Assembly: GCA_958510825.1 (NCBI GenBank)
Contig: OY294049.1
Span: 28,071,120-28,135,119 of the forward strand
Origin: Brachypterus glaber
Lineage: Eukaryota; Arthropoda; Insecta; Coleoptera; Kateretidae
Length of the DNA stretch: 64,000 nucleotides
Direction: 5' to 3'
Translations under genes and position numbers: made by a program
Part shown: positions 9,868 through 19,446 of the stretch, in pieces
Numbering within the stretch: the first letter of the stretch is position 1
Layout of the letters: every line of letters starts with the position of its first letter
Notes under the pieces: generated by a model
Database searches by the model: none
Told to the model about the DNA's origin: nothing
What the model saw: only the letters and a program-made list of their open reading frames with translations

Positions 9868-11136
9868 CATTGATGACTGTACTGTCTCTAAACGTGTGGT
9901 ACATTCAGTCGAAATGTCGCTACCAAAAGCTAACTCGAGTTTTTCTGTGACTACTGTTGACAAATATTGACCGAATGTGTTTGCAATGATTTTCTTATCA
10001 GTGATTTCGGTATCATTAATATTAAGTGTTATTTCTTTTTTATTAGAATTTTTACCTTTTAGTTTATTTATAATTTTCCAACTGGCTTTTGATTTATTTT
10101 TTGAGTTATTAATTATATTGTTGTGATAAGTTTGTCTTTCTAGTTTGGCTTTACTATTTATAGATTTTTTTAAACTATTATAATTATTTTTAATTATGGG
10201 ACACTCTGTTTGTTTTTTGAGCCAATTTAAATCTTTCAGTCTCCTAATGTCCCTCTTAAGGTTATCGCTGAATACTATTTTTTCTTTATTATTTTTTATA
10301 TTTCTTTTTTGTACAGGGCAGGACAAGTTAAAAAAATGCAAAAAGTTTTCTAAAAAATCTTGAAAAATTTTGTTTATATTATTATTTGGCATTATTTGAA
10401 TGGGTGTATAAGACGATTTAAAATTGTCCATAGTTTTTTTATTTAAGTTTCTGGTAAAGTATTCAAGTTTTTTGATTAAATTTATAATACTATTGTCACA
10501 TTTAAAATTAACATATTGGGCATGGTGATCAGAGTAACCAGGATCGTGATTTTGAACTGTTGTCTTTTCTATGTTTGTAATAACATAATCCAAAGTTGAA
10601 GAGGAACTTTGAGTTACTCTAGTAGGTGATTTAACTAAAGACTTAAGGTTAAATGCGGAAATCACATCATTTAGTTTTGCAAAATCTTGTTTATGTTTAA
10701 TTTTATCAATGTTTAGATCGCCACAAATTAAAATGTGTTTACAAGTACTCAAGAAAGTTTTGGTGGCATTAAAAAGTTTTTCATAAAAGATATTTGTGTC
10801 ACCTTCAGGGGACCTATAGATATTTAAAATACATATTTTTTTCCTAAATATGACGTATGAGAGTTCAAAATCAATTTCATTTGAACTTTCATACGTTTTA
10901 TTACAAGTGCACTGGTCAACAATATCGTTGCGCACATAAATGGCTGTACCGCCATGAATGTGATCAGTGCGACAAAATTTTGACATTAAAGTATAATTGT
11001 TTATATTTAGCGTGTCAAGTTTTTCGCTATTACACCAATGTTCACTAACACATAAAAATAAAGGATTTTTTTGAAGAGTTAAGTATTCAAGGAGAAAGGT
11101 TTTGTTTGACATACATTGAATGTTTAAATGAACCAA
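9844..11136 (-). CDS. Non-LTR retrotransposon APE-type endonuclease and linker (ORF2, N-terminal frame)
   Basis: The 430-codon frame begins with the APE/exonuclease III-like fold that nicks target DNA to prime reverse transcription. Visible motifs, in order: HLNIQ near the start, catalytic-type SEHW (Glu about 32), GGTAIYVRND (about 62-71), IYRSPEGD, GDLNID (about 137), KSPTR, STLDYVITN, and the terminal SDHH (about 200), which supplies the catalytic Asp-His pair. The rest is a lysine/asparagine-rich linker leading to the RT. The apparent start is a TTG (11134-11136) immediately after in-frame sequence that remains open, so the real start lies in the leader frame. The C-terminal FFSSGFC is an artefact of a frame change in the seven-A run (9861-9867). 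A one-base correction would make endonuclease and RT continuous, as in intact relatives. Confidence 0.85.
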   Translation of the reverse strand: MVHLNIQCMSNKTFLLEYLTLQKNPLFLCVSEHWCNSEKLDTLNINNYTLMSKFCRTDHIHGGTAIYVRNDIVDQCTCNKTYESSNEIDFELSYVIFRKKICILNIYRSPEGDTNIFYEKLFNATKTFLSTCKHILICGDLNIDKIKHKQDFAKLNDVISAFNLKSLVKSPTRVTQSSSSTLDYVITNIEKTTVQNHDPGYSDHHAQYVNFKCDNSIINLIKKLEYFTRNLNKKTMDNFKSSYTPIQIMPNNNINKIFQDFLENFLHFFNLSCPVQKRNIKNNKEKIVFSDNLKRDIRRLKDLNWLKKQTECPIIKNNYNSLKKSINSKAKLERQTYHNNIINNSKNKSKASWKIINKLKGKNSNKKEITLNINDTEITDKKIIANTFGQYLSTVVTEKLELAFGSDISTECTTRLETVQSSMFFSSGFC

Positions 11137-11144
11137 GGTGGTAC

Positions 11145-11540
11145 TTAACCTAAAAAAGAATCGTTAACTTGAAAGATGTCGCTTCTTGAACCTTCTGATG
11201 TTGAAGAGATATTTATTTCCAATGTTTGTGATATTTCTCCCACTTGAGTGTCACCTAACATCCCTGATGTATCCAGAGATTTGTTATTCTGAGAATCAGT
11301 AACAGACTCAAAAATTCCGCTGTTCATACTTATTGAGACTTCCTTTTGTTTTGGTTTAACAGCCGGCCCTACGTTAACATCGTTTGTACTAGTTGAAACA
11401 TTTTTCTGGTTATGTTTGTTGGCATGAGGTAGAACTTTTGATTGACATTTGACTGCGGGTTGAGGCTCAATATCTATTAAATTCGTTGATGTACAAGTAA
11501 TTAAATTTAATTTTTTCTTGACAAGGCTATATATGTCCAT
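11145..11540 (-). CDS. Leader frame of the non-LTR retrotransposon (unrecognised, 131 aa)
   Basis: The frame starts MDIYSLVKKKLNL and is polar, rich in Ser, Thr, Asn, Gln and Val, without zinc knuckles or an RRM that would mark a classical ORF1. It ends DSFLG-stop nine bases before the TTG at which the endonuclease frame begins to be read, and the two frames differ by one base across a six-T run on the minus strand (about 11152-11157). It is therefore more likely the variable N-terminus of ORF2 than a separate ORF1. A short linker of this kind ahead of the endonuclease is known in CR1-like elements. No function is assigned. Confidence 0.55.
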   Translation of the reverse strand: MDIYSLVKKKLNLITCTSTNLIDIEPQPAVKCQSKVLPHANKHNQKNVSTSTNDVNVGPAVKPKQKEVSISMNSGIFESVTDSQNNKSLDTSGMLGDTQVGEISQTLEINISSTSEGSRSDIFQVNDSFLG

Positions 11541-11569
11541 GGCTATAAGGTTTTTATTAAAATTTATTT

Positions 11570-11975
11570 TTTTATTTATAGCTTATTCATAAAAATTAGA
11601 TGAGTTTCTCATTTTTGCTCTTTATAAATCCCTGATGATAGCAGCCCAAATAGGCGAAACATGGACTATATAACCTATGTCACCCGCGGTTAAAAGACAA
11701 ATAGTTTGAAACCCCAGTTATCAAATTTGGGTTAGGCGTTTGGCTGTGGAGCAAATTTCTTAATGTATGCTGATGATAAAACGAATAAATAGAATATAGT
11801 TTAAACGTGGGCAAATACATCTATAACTATAACAACTACTATTATTCATAGGACGAAGACGCATCGTTTGATATCTTATTCATAAAAATCGGATAAGTTT
11901 TTAATTTTTGAATACGAATCGTTTGACACCTTAACTGTCAAATTCGGTCCAGGCGTTTTTTTACATTACATTTTG
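11570..11975. repeat. Degenerate repeat cluster with hammerhead-like motif
   Basis: CTTATTCATAAAAAT at 11582 and at 11876 begin two related blocks, each followed further on by TTTGA, a CAAATT(T/C)GG core and AGGCGTTT. Between them are CTGATGA (11632-11638), a GCC-loop-GGC hairpin and GAAAC (11656-11660), and a second CTGATGATAAAACG at about 11776. Left-flank copies are at 7891-7956. The arrangement suggests partially tandem copies of one non-coding element, possibly related to the terminal repeats of Penelope-like elements or another hammerhead-bearing retroelement. This is an inference. Confidence 0.4.
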
Positions 11976-11980
11976 TTTAA

Positions 11981-12233
11981 CCTCGTACTATTCTACTTAA
12001 TTAAGCATCCCCTAAGTCCAGGACTTGTGTGGGCTAGTAGTAGAGGGAACCACCGGTTCTAATTGACTTTCGACCCAATTTATAGGGAGTGTCCGCTTCA
12101 CTTACGCCTTCGTAAAATTTCAATTATTAATTAGCTGAAAAAGGCAAATCGGCGTCGGTGAGAATCGAACTCGCGCTATTTGTGTAGTAAACTCGCCAAG
12201 TACGACGCGGTAGTCCACTACACCAATCCTCCT
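11981..12233 (-). mobile_element. tRNA-derived SINE, complete-looking copy
   Basis: On the minus strand the 5' head is tRNA-like: GATTGGTGTAGTGGACTACC resembles an A box and GCGAGTTCGATTCTC a B box, spaced as in a polymerase III promoter. The body follows and ends at 11981 with TTAGTAGAATAGTACGAGG-type sequence. The body is shared with the copy at 59296-59496, including AGTCCAGGACTTGTGTGGGC. This gives a family of about 250 bases. No ORF is expected. Confidence 0.65.
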
Positions 12234-12239
12234 TAGACT

Positions 12240-12800
12240 GTAGAGTGGTACATACATACATACATAGACTCATTTTAAGGCAATATTTATCCAAAATACT
12301 TTTATACTTTCTATGTATGCAAACAAATATGCAAACTGTTCTTTTTAGGCATAGCAAATATAAAAATACACAATTAAATCGAAAAAGTATCATTAGTTTA
12401 GTCTCGGGAGGGTAAGGGATATACTATTACATAAATTGATTTAATAAATAAAACTTATATAGATCACCATGAAACATGATTATTTACTTTCGGTTTAATT
12501 AAAAAAAAAACTTGTTCATTGAAAATTTAATATAAAAAGATAATTTATCATAAAAACCTTTTTTGCCCACACATATGGGAAATAAATCATTGTATATTGT
12601 TTAAGTAAATGCAATCATTACTTAGTTAAGCAATAGGTAGATTTATTTCTCGTCAGTCAGCTTCCATTGATTCAAATATATTTTTTTAACAATCAATAGA
12701 CATCGATCAATATTAATGAGTTTTATAATTACCATAAGTCATTTAAAGCTTAATTAATTAGTTAATATTCAATATTATAGGAAATGGAAACCCGATTAGG
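12240..12800. other. AT-rich stretch without recognisable features
   Basis: Apart from a short CATA microsatellite (about 12250-12266) and scattered poly-A runs, I see no coding, RNA or repeat structure. Confidence 0.5.
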
Positions 12801-13082
12801 CAGGGGCGGATCCACGTGGGGGGGTAATTACACCCCCAGGATAAAATAATTGCAAAATAGAAATTAAGCGTAAAATTTGTAAAAAAATTTGCCTGGCGGC
12901 GCTAGAGTTCCTTGTATTTTTGTAAATTTTATATTTAATTAATTAAATTAAAAGACTGGTTTAAAATTAAAATAGACCATCGAATTTGTAAAAACTTCGC
13001 CGCAGTGCAAGGCTTTCATACGTTTTTTTGTTAATTCAAGAATATAAAATTTTCCCAGGACAATTTTCTGGATCCGCCCCTG
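12801..13082. mobile_element. hAT-type MITE, 282 bp
   Basis: The terminal inverted repeats are CAGGGGCGGATCCA and TGGATCCGCCCCTG, perfect over 14 bases. Ends beginning CAGGGGCGGATCC are a widespread hAT terminus (family knowledge). The expected 8-bp target duplication is not clear (CGATTAGG left, CCATTATA right), so it may have decayed. The interior is AT-rich with no transposase, so it would depend on an element elsewhere. Confidence 0.7.
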
Positions 13083-13297
13083 CCATTATATTTTGTGGGG
13101 GGTATAACGGGTAAAAATTTCGAATGGCATAGGTCAAACGATGAATAAAAATAGTCAAAAAGCCGAAAACCAAAATGCCGATCTAAGATATTTAAAATAA
13201 AAAATAACTTCAAATAAATAAATTCATATGCTAAACCCTTCTTAGTAAATACTTAATAAATAGTTCTTTCCACCCAGGGTCACAGCTAAGGCACTTA

Positions 13298-13448
13298 TAC
13301 ACAGAAAAAAAGGATTCCGTGAACCAAGGATACGTGTCTTTCGACAATGTTCTTGAATGAAGAGCACGGGTTTTTAAATGAAGATCCGTGCTATTCATTC
13401 AAGGACATTGACCTTGGTACAAGGAATCCTTTTTATCCTTTCTGTGTA
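13298..13448. mobile_element. Palindromic MITE, 151 bp, TA-bounded
   Basis: TACACAGAAAAAAAGGATTC at the left is mirrored by GAATCC-TTTTTATCC-TTTCTGTGTA at the right, and ACCAAGG...CCTTGG and GAATGAAG...TTCATTC continue the pairing inward, so almost the whole element can fold into one hairpin. The TA edges suggest a Tc1/mariner-type target, but that is an inference. Confidence 0.65.
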
Positions 13449-13569
13449 CAGAAGAGATGGGCCTAAAGTAGTACCCCTTCTGAGAGGAGTCCTGATAAAA
13501 AAGTGACGACGCGTCGTTAGCTTAGTAGTAACTATTTTATTTTATAATACGAGGGTAAAATTAAATTAC

Positions 13570-13778
13570 AACTCAACTTAAAATTAAACTTAAAATTAAA
13601 CTTAAAATTAAACTTAAGATTAAACTTAAAATTAAACTTGAAATTAAACTTAAAATTAAACTTAAACTTAAAATTAAACTTAAAATTAAACTTAAAATTA
13701 AACTTAAAATTAAACTTAAAATTAAACTTAAAATTAAACTTCAAAATAAGCTTCAAATTAAACTTTAAATTAAACTTC
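13570..13778. repeat. 12-bp minisatellite (AAAATTAAACTT)n
   Basis: About 17 tandem units of a 12-base motif, AAAATTAAACTT, with point variants such as AAGATTAAACTT and AAATTAAACTTC at the edges. Because 12 is divisible by three, both strands stay open and produce artefactual frames of NFKF and LKLN repeats. These are not genes. Confidence 0.9.
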
Positions 13779-14010
13779 AGACACAGACACAGTTTTAAAA
13801 GTCCAAACCTCTTTAGGGTCATAGGCACCTATCTATATAGTTAAAAAGAAATTCCGCAAAATAAAATTCACCGAATTCATTAACGCTCAGTGGCTGTAGC
13901 TGTTCCCATTTGCTTCGTTTTTATTCAAAAGCGACATCCAATGGCCAAGATTTACACATCTTCAGTTGTTTAGGTATTTGTTATTAAAATAAAAAATATT
14001 TTTAACTTTA

Positions 14011-14732
14011 GTCTAGTCAAATAACGATAAATTCCTATGTTAAATTGCAATAAATGAACACCGGCTGATATTTTAAAATGTAATAGTTGATAGTAACAGA
14101 ACACTTCTGTTAGTTTTTCACCGGGTGATTTGCGTACGGGGTGTCCGCTATCTTGAGTTTTAGGGATGAGTGAGGTTATCTCTCTTAAGAAGAATCTTAA
14201 AAATAAAAAAATAAAAATGCATATAACCAATTTTGTTAACCCCTTCCGCTCCATCGTATCCACGTATGGATATTTGTAGGTATAGCAAAATATACCACAA
14301 TATCCACAGTTGGATATTTGTACGGGATTTTCCACATACATTTTAATTGGTGTGGGTAACTTCAAAAACCGGCTGGAGCGGAAGGGGTTAAGGAGGAAAG
14401 AGAAGTATGCTTAAACCACTTTTATTCTCCGATAAATAATTTGGCTGAAAAATTAAAAAAAAACAATTTCACCTCCAATATGGGTATTTTTAAATTTAAT
14501 TAACTTGATTGTTATTAATATATGAAAAATTGTTGGAAATTGGTTATATTCATTTTTATCATTTGGATGTTGCATTTACGCAGCTGATCCCTAAAATTCA
14601 AGCTAGCGGACACCCTTAGGCAAATCACCTGGTGAAAAACTAACAGGAGTGTTCTGTTACCTTCCACTATCAACCTTTAAAATATCGGCCAGTGTACATT
14701 TATTGCAATTTACATTTATTATTTGACTAGAC
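14011..14732. mobile_element. Foldback element with 160-bp arms
   Basis: The left arm (14011-14170) carries GTCTAGTCAAATAA, AATTGCAATAAATG, ATATTTTAAAATG, TTTTTCACC.GGTGATTTG and GGTGTCCGCTA. The right arm (14580-14732) carries their inverses in reverse order (TAGCGGACACC, AAATCACC.GGTGAAAAA, CATTTATTGCAATTT, TTTGACTAGAC). The spacer holds a separate TTAA-flanked MITE. No transposase is present. Confidence 0.7.
14236..14391. mobile_element. piggyBac-type MITE, 156 bp, nested in the foldback
   Basis: The left end TTAACCCCTTCCGCTCCA and the right end TGGAGCGGAAGGGGTTAA are perfect inverted repeats including TTAA on each side. A TTAA target duplication followed by CCC is the hallmark of piggyBac-family elements. 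The interior contains two further TGGATATTTGTA repeats (about 14266 and 14314) and no coding sequence. It lies in the spacer of the foldback at 14011-14732 and is therefore the younger insertion. Confidence 0.75.
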
Positions 14733-14750
14733 TATTTTGCTACACACAAA

Positions 14751-14986
14751 AAAATATTGTCTTAAATCAGGAATATGGTGATTTGTATATAACGAAGAGA
14801 ATATATTCTTTTTTTATGAATACCATATTCTTATCCTTTCATATTTGATAATATATTCTCCTCTCAAGCATACCATATGCTTATCCTTTAATATTTAAAG
14901 CACAATTTTCTTTAAAGGAGAATTTATTCTCTTCGTTATATCCAAATCACACATTCTTAATTTAAGACAATATTTTTTTCTTTGTA
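14751..14986. mobile_element. Palindromic MITE, 236 bp
   Basis: TACACACAAAAAAATATTG pairs with CAATATTTTTTTCTTTGTA. Inward, TCTTAAAT/ATTTAAGA, GTGATTTG/CAAATCAC and ATAACGAAGAGAATA/TATTCTCTTCGTTAT continue the fold. The middle holds two ATACCATATnCTTATCCTTT direct repeats. It starts about 18 bases after the foldback ends, so two MITEs lie back to back. Confidence 0.65.
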
Positions 14987-14989
14987 CTA

Positions 14990-16480
14990 AATTTATTTAA
15001 ACAAAAAAATCATCCCTGATTAGTAAATTTCTTACAAATAAAAATTCAAAAGTTAAGCTTAAATTTATTTTTATTTTATTTTATTTATTTATAAGTATTA
15101 CACAAAGTCATGGTGAGCCTCAAATAAACTATATGCTTGTGCTAGGGGTCTCCACTAATTTTATTATAAGAAAATCCATTTCACAAAAAATATGTCATAC
15201 ATTTACTTTAAATTTTTTTAAACGGTAGGTATTCTTTATTTTTTATTCTCATAATTATCTTTCTTAACCCATCGTTTGAGTCTCCAGAAGAAGTTTCTTA
15301 TAATCATAGTATTATCTGTTGATCTTTTCAAGAAATTGCCGTGTAAAAACTTAAAATAACAACCCCAAATAAAGAAGGGTATCGTTTTAAATAGGGGTTT
15401 TGGGCTAGAAAAGAAAAATATGTTTTTGTTTAAAATATTGCAAAATGATAAAAAGAAATGATAAAAAACTGTGTTATTTTTAATAAAGAACAAAATGAAA
15501 CAAAAATTAAGAACTCAGGAATTATTTGTTATCGAAAACCCGACAACATCGCATTATTTTTACGCTAAATGTGAAAAAAAGCAATATTTTTTGTTATCTA
15601 AAAACCAACATAAATAATTTAGGTAGAATGTATAATAAAAACACTGTACAATATTAATTAAATATGTTTAATTTTAAATAAATATATTTAATTAATATTA
15701 AAATTTAAAAGTTTATGTGTAACTTTTTCATAATCTAGTTTTAAATCATATCACGGAAATAAACTAATTTAACATGTTGAAATCCACATTAAATTACTTG
15801 TCTTGGGTAACACTGTCCCATGGAACTACATTCTTTGGGTTATCGTTGAAACTGCTGATTTGCTTACAATGTTATTATAGTATAAATACCTCAAAAATAA
15901 CTCCATAATCGTACTGAACCTTAAGAAACTAGTCACATAAGTTCAGCCTAATTACACAACAAAAACTAATAGTACACAACAAAATATTTTATTATAGTCA
16001 AGAGCAGTGAACACAATACAGACTTTTTCCTTTGGCCCCACTGTAGTAGTTAATGTGCAAAGATATTTTTATTTTGACGAGATGACATTTGACACTTGAA
16101 GTTTCGTGCAATGTTGCCAAATCGTACATTGACATATGTCAAAATTCTTAATTAAAAGAATTAATTAAAGTATGTTCCGGGATGTAAAAAGGGCTGAAAT
16201 TTTTTATTTATTTTTTATGTCTTATCGTTGCAGGCGATTTAGCCCAAAATGCGATACCCTCCTTTTAAAAATTTAAAAGTTATATACGAGGAATGTCTTT
16301 TCAAAAAAATATCCCCTTTTGTTTTTTCTACTGTTGATAGATATTCGCTTTTGTTTTATATACATTTTATTACGGCAATAGAAAATAAAAGAATCACAAG
16401 TAGCAATGTTATACTGAAAAAGTCCAAAATTGTAAATATCCCCTTTTGAATCGTAGACGAAATACCTTATAATAATCTTT
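14990..16480. other. AT-rich non-coding stretch
   Basis: No gene is recognised. A perfect 14-base palindrome TTGACATATGTCAA lies at 16129-16142 just after CAATGTTGCCAAATCG; a similar GCGTTGCCAAAC lies near 20753. Such motifs are often seen near insect promoters but no transcript start can be placed here. The 85-codon minus frame at 15236-15493 and the 66-codon plus frame at 16249-16449 have chance-like composition. Confidence 0.4.
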
Positions 16481-16765
16481 ACAGCGCGTAAGCGCTAGAA
16501 GAATATCATACTGTAGTTTCTAATTTTCCAAAATTGCCAAAAAACGTCCTAGACCAAACATTCTTGGATAAACATGTGTTTCGTGAAAAAATAAGGATTT
16601 TTATTTCAGTTTAATCTCTGAAAACGTCCGTCCAATTTCATGTTTTTTATTTAAACGATAACTCAAGAACGAATTATTCGATCGACTCGAAAGTTTCAGA
16701 AAAAATTAAGTTTTATTCCTTATTGTTTTTGAAAATAATTCCCACAAAAACAAAAAAATAATGTG
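16481..16765. repeat. CCGTCCG-type dispersed repeat
   Basis: The segment shares with 58731-59050, in the same orientation and order, a GCGT(A/G)(A/C)GCGCTAGAA start, CCAAAATTGC, GTCCTAGAC, ATTCTTGGATA, TGTTTC(G/A)TGAAAAAA, a CGTCCGTCC tract, AACTCAAGAAC and TCGACTCGAAA-type sequence. The two copies show the family is at least 285 bases long. Class unknown. Confidence 0.6.
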
Positions 16766-16969
16766 GGGTTAAACTAAAAAAAATAAAATAATAAAAATCT
16801 GAACGATAATTTTGTAAGGAAAAGCTTTTATTAAAAAGATCCATTCTAGCAATCAAAAAAAAAAATGGGCCTATATTTTCCTAATAATTGAACTGCTTTG
16901 TTTTGTTGATTGAATGTTATATATGTTATATGTTATAGTCTTTACTTAACCACACTTTTTATAGACTTG

Positions 16970-17035
16970 TTAGCTTAGTGGTAGAGTATCTGCCTTGCAA
17001 GCAAGAGCTCCTGGCCCGGTTCTATTTTTTAAGGA
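16970..17035 (+). repeat. tRNA-like relic, Ala(TGC)-like
   Basis: GTTAGCTTAGTGGTAGAGTA closely matches a tRNA D-arm/A-box. CTGCCTTGCAAGCAAGA resembles the tRNA-Ala anticodon arm around TGC, and CTGGCCCGGTTCTAT is a degraded T-arm/B-box. The T-arm and acceptor stem do not pair, so this is a pseudogene or the head of a SINE, not a working tRNA. It lies 20 bases before the foldback element at 17056. Confidence 0.6.
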
Positions 17036-17055
17036 CCACCCTATAGTATATGTGG

Positions 17056-17643
17056 GTATACCGGGTGATCCAACGAAAACTTATGTACGAGATGTGCTCC
17101 GCCATTTTTTTAATATTTTTTTTTTTTTTTATTTATTTTGAATCAAATCTCAATTTCGTGTGCCAAATACTTGTGTGCTATATATTTGTTGTTCTGGAGG
17201 AATTTTGGAGAGTGACAGTGATGAGGAGTTTACTTCAAAACAACCAGATTTGCAGAAAAGTGCCTAAAATTTATTTATTTATTTATATATTTTAGATCGT
17301 AGAAAAAATGTTTATATTACGAGCGCAAAATGTGATTTCTACTTTCTCGTAATTGCTGATCTCGGCTGGACGCCTCGATCAGCAAGTTCCACGCTTAAGC
17401 GGAAATCAGTCATGTTGCGCTCTTAATACAAAAATAACTATTTCAAAAATGTATTACATAACCCACATTCCCATTTAATATTTTCGAAGTGGTAGCTCCT
17501 AAGTGGTGGGGGTAGTTACTTCAATATTTGATTACATGTCAAAAGTCCCCCTTAAAATAAATCTGACCTGTCTCGGCGTTTTTTCGAAAACTCATTAATT
17601 TCGATTTTATCCAAGGTTAAATTTTCGTTGGATCACTCGGTAT
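17056..17643. mobile_element. TIR element with CCGGGTGATCCAACG ends, 588 bp
   Basis: Left end ATACCGGGTGATCCAACGAA and right end TTCGTTGGATCACTCGGTAT are inverse over about 20 bases with one mismatch, flanked by TA or GTAT. The terminus resembles those at 28652-29471 and 59511-60232. The interior includes two GC-richer blocks near 17340-17410. The 81-codon plus frame at the left is poly-F-rich and is not convincing. Confidence 0.6.
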
Positions 17644-19196
17644 GTAATGTATATAGTATATAAAACGGTTCGTGCTAGTACCAACTTTAAACTGAACTGA
17701 ATCAAGATATAAAATTGACACCAGATATATAATTCCTTAATTAAAGCGAAAAAAATGTACTTCTACAAAAGAGCCTTGTTGTCTCGGAACTTATAAGGGG
17801 CTACTAATATATTCATCATCATCAACTATTTTAATGCGAATCTGAAACATTTTTTTGTGTTTTATAATAGAATAGTCATTAAGGTTTATGGTTAATTATA
17901 GTAAACCTTCAATTTTAGTCTGTTTAAACTTATTAAATAAAATATAATATTCACCAATGAATTGTTTAATATTTACCACAACTGGTAATAAAATTTAGAG
18001 AACGCATTCCCCAGGCATTTGTATATCACCAGCAATGACATTCACTTTTTTAATAAGTATTTCAAAAACCAAATGTGAGTCAGTCAGCCTTAGCGGGTTC
18101 TGTGGTCAGCATGCCAATTTTGTGCACATCACTGGATTAGTAAATTGGGTTCTTTTTATGCCTACCATTGGTAATAAGCTAGCTAGCCTACAGCTTTCCC
18201 CTTGAACTCTACGTGTTTGTTTTGGTTTTCGAAAATCGTAGATGGGAACCGGTGTTTTCGGTATTTTGCGAATAAGGTTTTTTTTTGTTGATTATTTTAT
18301 TGTTTGGTTTTGTTCTCGAAAATCGCAGATTTTTCTAAACAAACAATTATTTTTCTCATATTTAATATCAAACATAATGTTTATGAATATTATAAAATTC
18401 AGTAATTTTTAAATGATTCTTGGTGATCTGTTTACCACAACAACGTGGTAAACACAAACATTTTTTAGGTTAAACTACCAAACACCGTCGTGAATACGTA
18501 AGAAAGATTTCGTTAAAAATTAAATTTTAAATAGTAGTTATTAACAGTTGTTGTAGTTAATTTGATTTGTTTATTGGGACATACCCTAAAACTATATTTG
18601 GTAGCTGTTAACCAAAAATACTTGTGGCTCTGTATACGCCAGAACATTTGGTTATACTTACAAATATATATATATTTAATATTTAATCAATCGTTCTCTT
18701 AGTTCATTCATATATTGCTACGTCAGTTCTTAAATGTTGTATTTTAAATCTAGGTTAATCTAATAAAGCACCAAGTTGCTAAAGTATGATCCATTTGTGA
18801 TAGTGAAAGTATGGGCCGCGCGGGGAACGGAACGTGAAGAGGGTAGACCAAGGCGTTGCTGGTAATAAAGCGTAAAGCGGGATGTTGCTTTAAGCATGAG
18901 TCACCATCACATAATAACGAATTAGCCTATAGAGCATTGAGAGTGATAGGTAGTATCCGCTCGTTAAACTAACTGATCTTGTTTCAAAATAAAACAGTTT
19001 ACAACTGACGTACAAATAAAAGTATTTTTAAAGGTCAATTTCCAGGATTTGATCCTAAAGATAAATTTTGTGAAAACTGCGGTAAAATATGTAGAGTAAA
19101 ATTATTCTGCTTAGCAGAAACGCAGTGAAAGGCGATAGCAATATGATCGATTTTTACAAAAACGGTCACAGTAATATTGACTGTAACATTAGAATC
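17644..19196. other. Non-coding stretch; GC-richer patch near 18810
   Basis: The only compositional exception is 18810-18900 (GGGCCGCGCGGGGAACGG and following), with stops in all frames I checked. Near 18570-18650 there is TTGGTAGCTGTTAACCAAA, related in style to the small TCTGGTTA foldbacks. No gene is seen. Confidence 0.4.
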
Positions 19197-19446
19197 CATA
19201 TTGACTTGTAGATTTCAAAACATCTTATCTCAAAAAGTAAATTTTTGGTTCCTTGCACTAATTAACTGTGTACATGATAAATGATAACATATACAAACTC
19301 CAATTAACTATTTCAATAAGTTTATAAGTTCGGGTAATAAACTGGAGATAAATAAGTTACCAGTCAACATGTAGATGGCTGATTAGTACAAGGAACCGAA
19401 AATTAATTTTCTGAGATACGAGGTTTCGAAATTTACAAGTTGATAT
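19197..19446. mobile_element. Foldback element, 250 bp
   Basis: The left arm TATTGACTTGTAGATTTC, then TTATCTCA, TTGGTTCCTTG and CACTAATTA, is mirrored by TGATTAGTACAAGGAACCG, TGAGATAC, GAAATTTACAAGTTGATA. Arms are about 65 bases with a 120-base loop. Non-coding. Confidence 0.6.

Larger units (their letters stand above)
7957..11629 (-). mobile_element. Nearly complete non-LTR retrotransposon (LINE), CR1/Jockey-like
   Basis: Read on the minus strand the element has a short 5' region, a 131-codon leader frame, an APE-type endonuclease frame, a reverse transcriptase frame and an AT-rich 3' UTR. The 3' end has an AATAAA signal (complement of 7991-7996) and an (ATTT)n tail at 7965-7990. CTCTTTATAAAT occurs at both 7957-7968 and 11618-11629 and is a candidate target-site duplication; the AAAT part is also the tail unit, so only eight bases are independent. 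The coding capacity is interrupted only by two single-base shifts in homopolymer runs. The endonuclease-RT order and the C-terminal YGxxxWG / IQKR block are those of the Jockey/CR1 group; clade assignment needs a phylogeny. A related repeat block at 11582-11617 makes the 5' boundary uncertain. Confidence 0.8.

Noticed and set aside
13532..13844. 98- and 68-codon frames on both strands of repeated FKFN and LKLN residues
   Set aside because: The 12-base minisatellite has a period divisible by three and no stop, so both frames are artefacts.
16970..17035. Functional tRNA-Ala gene
   Set aside because: The A-box and anticodon arm look good but the T-arm and acceptor stem do not pair; called as a relic or SINE head.
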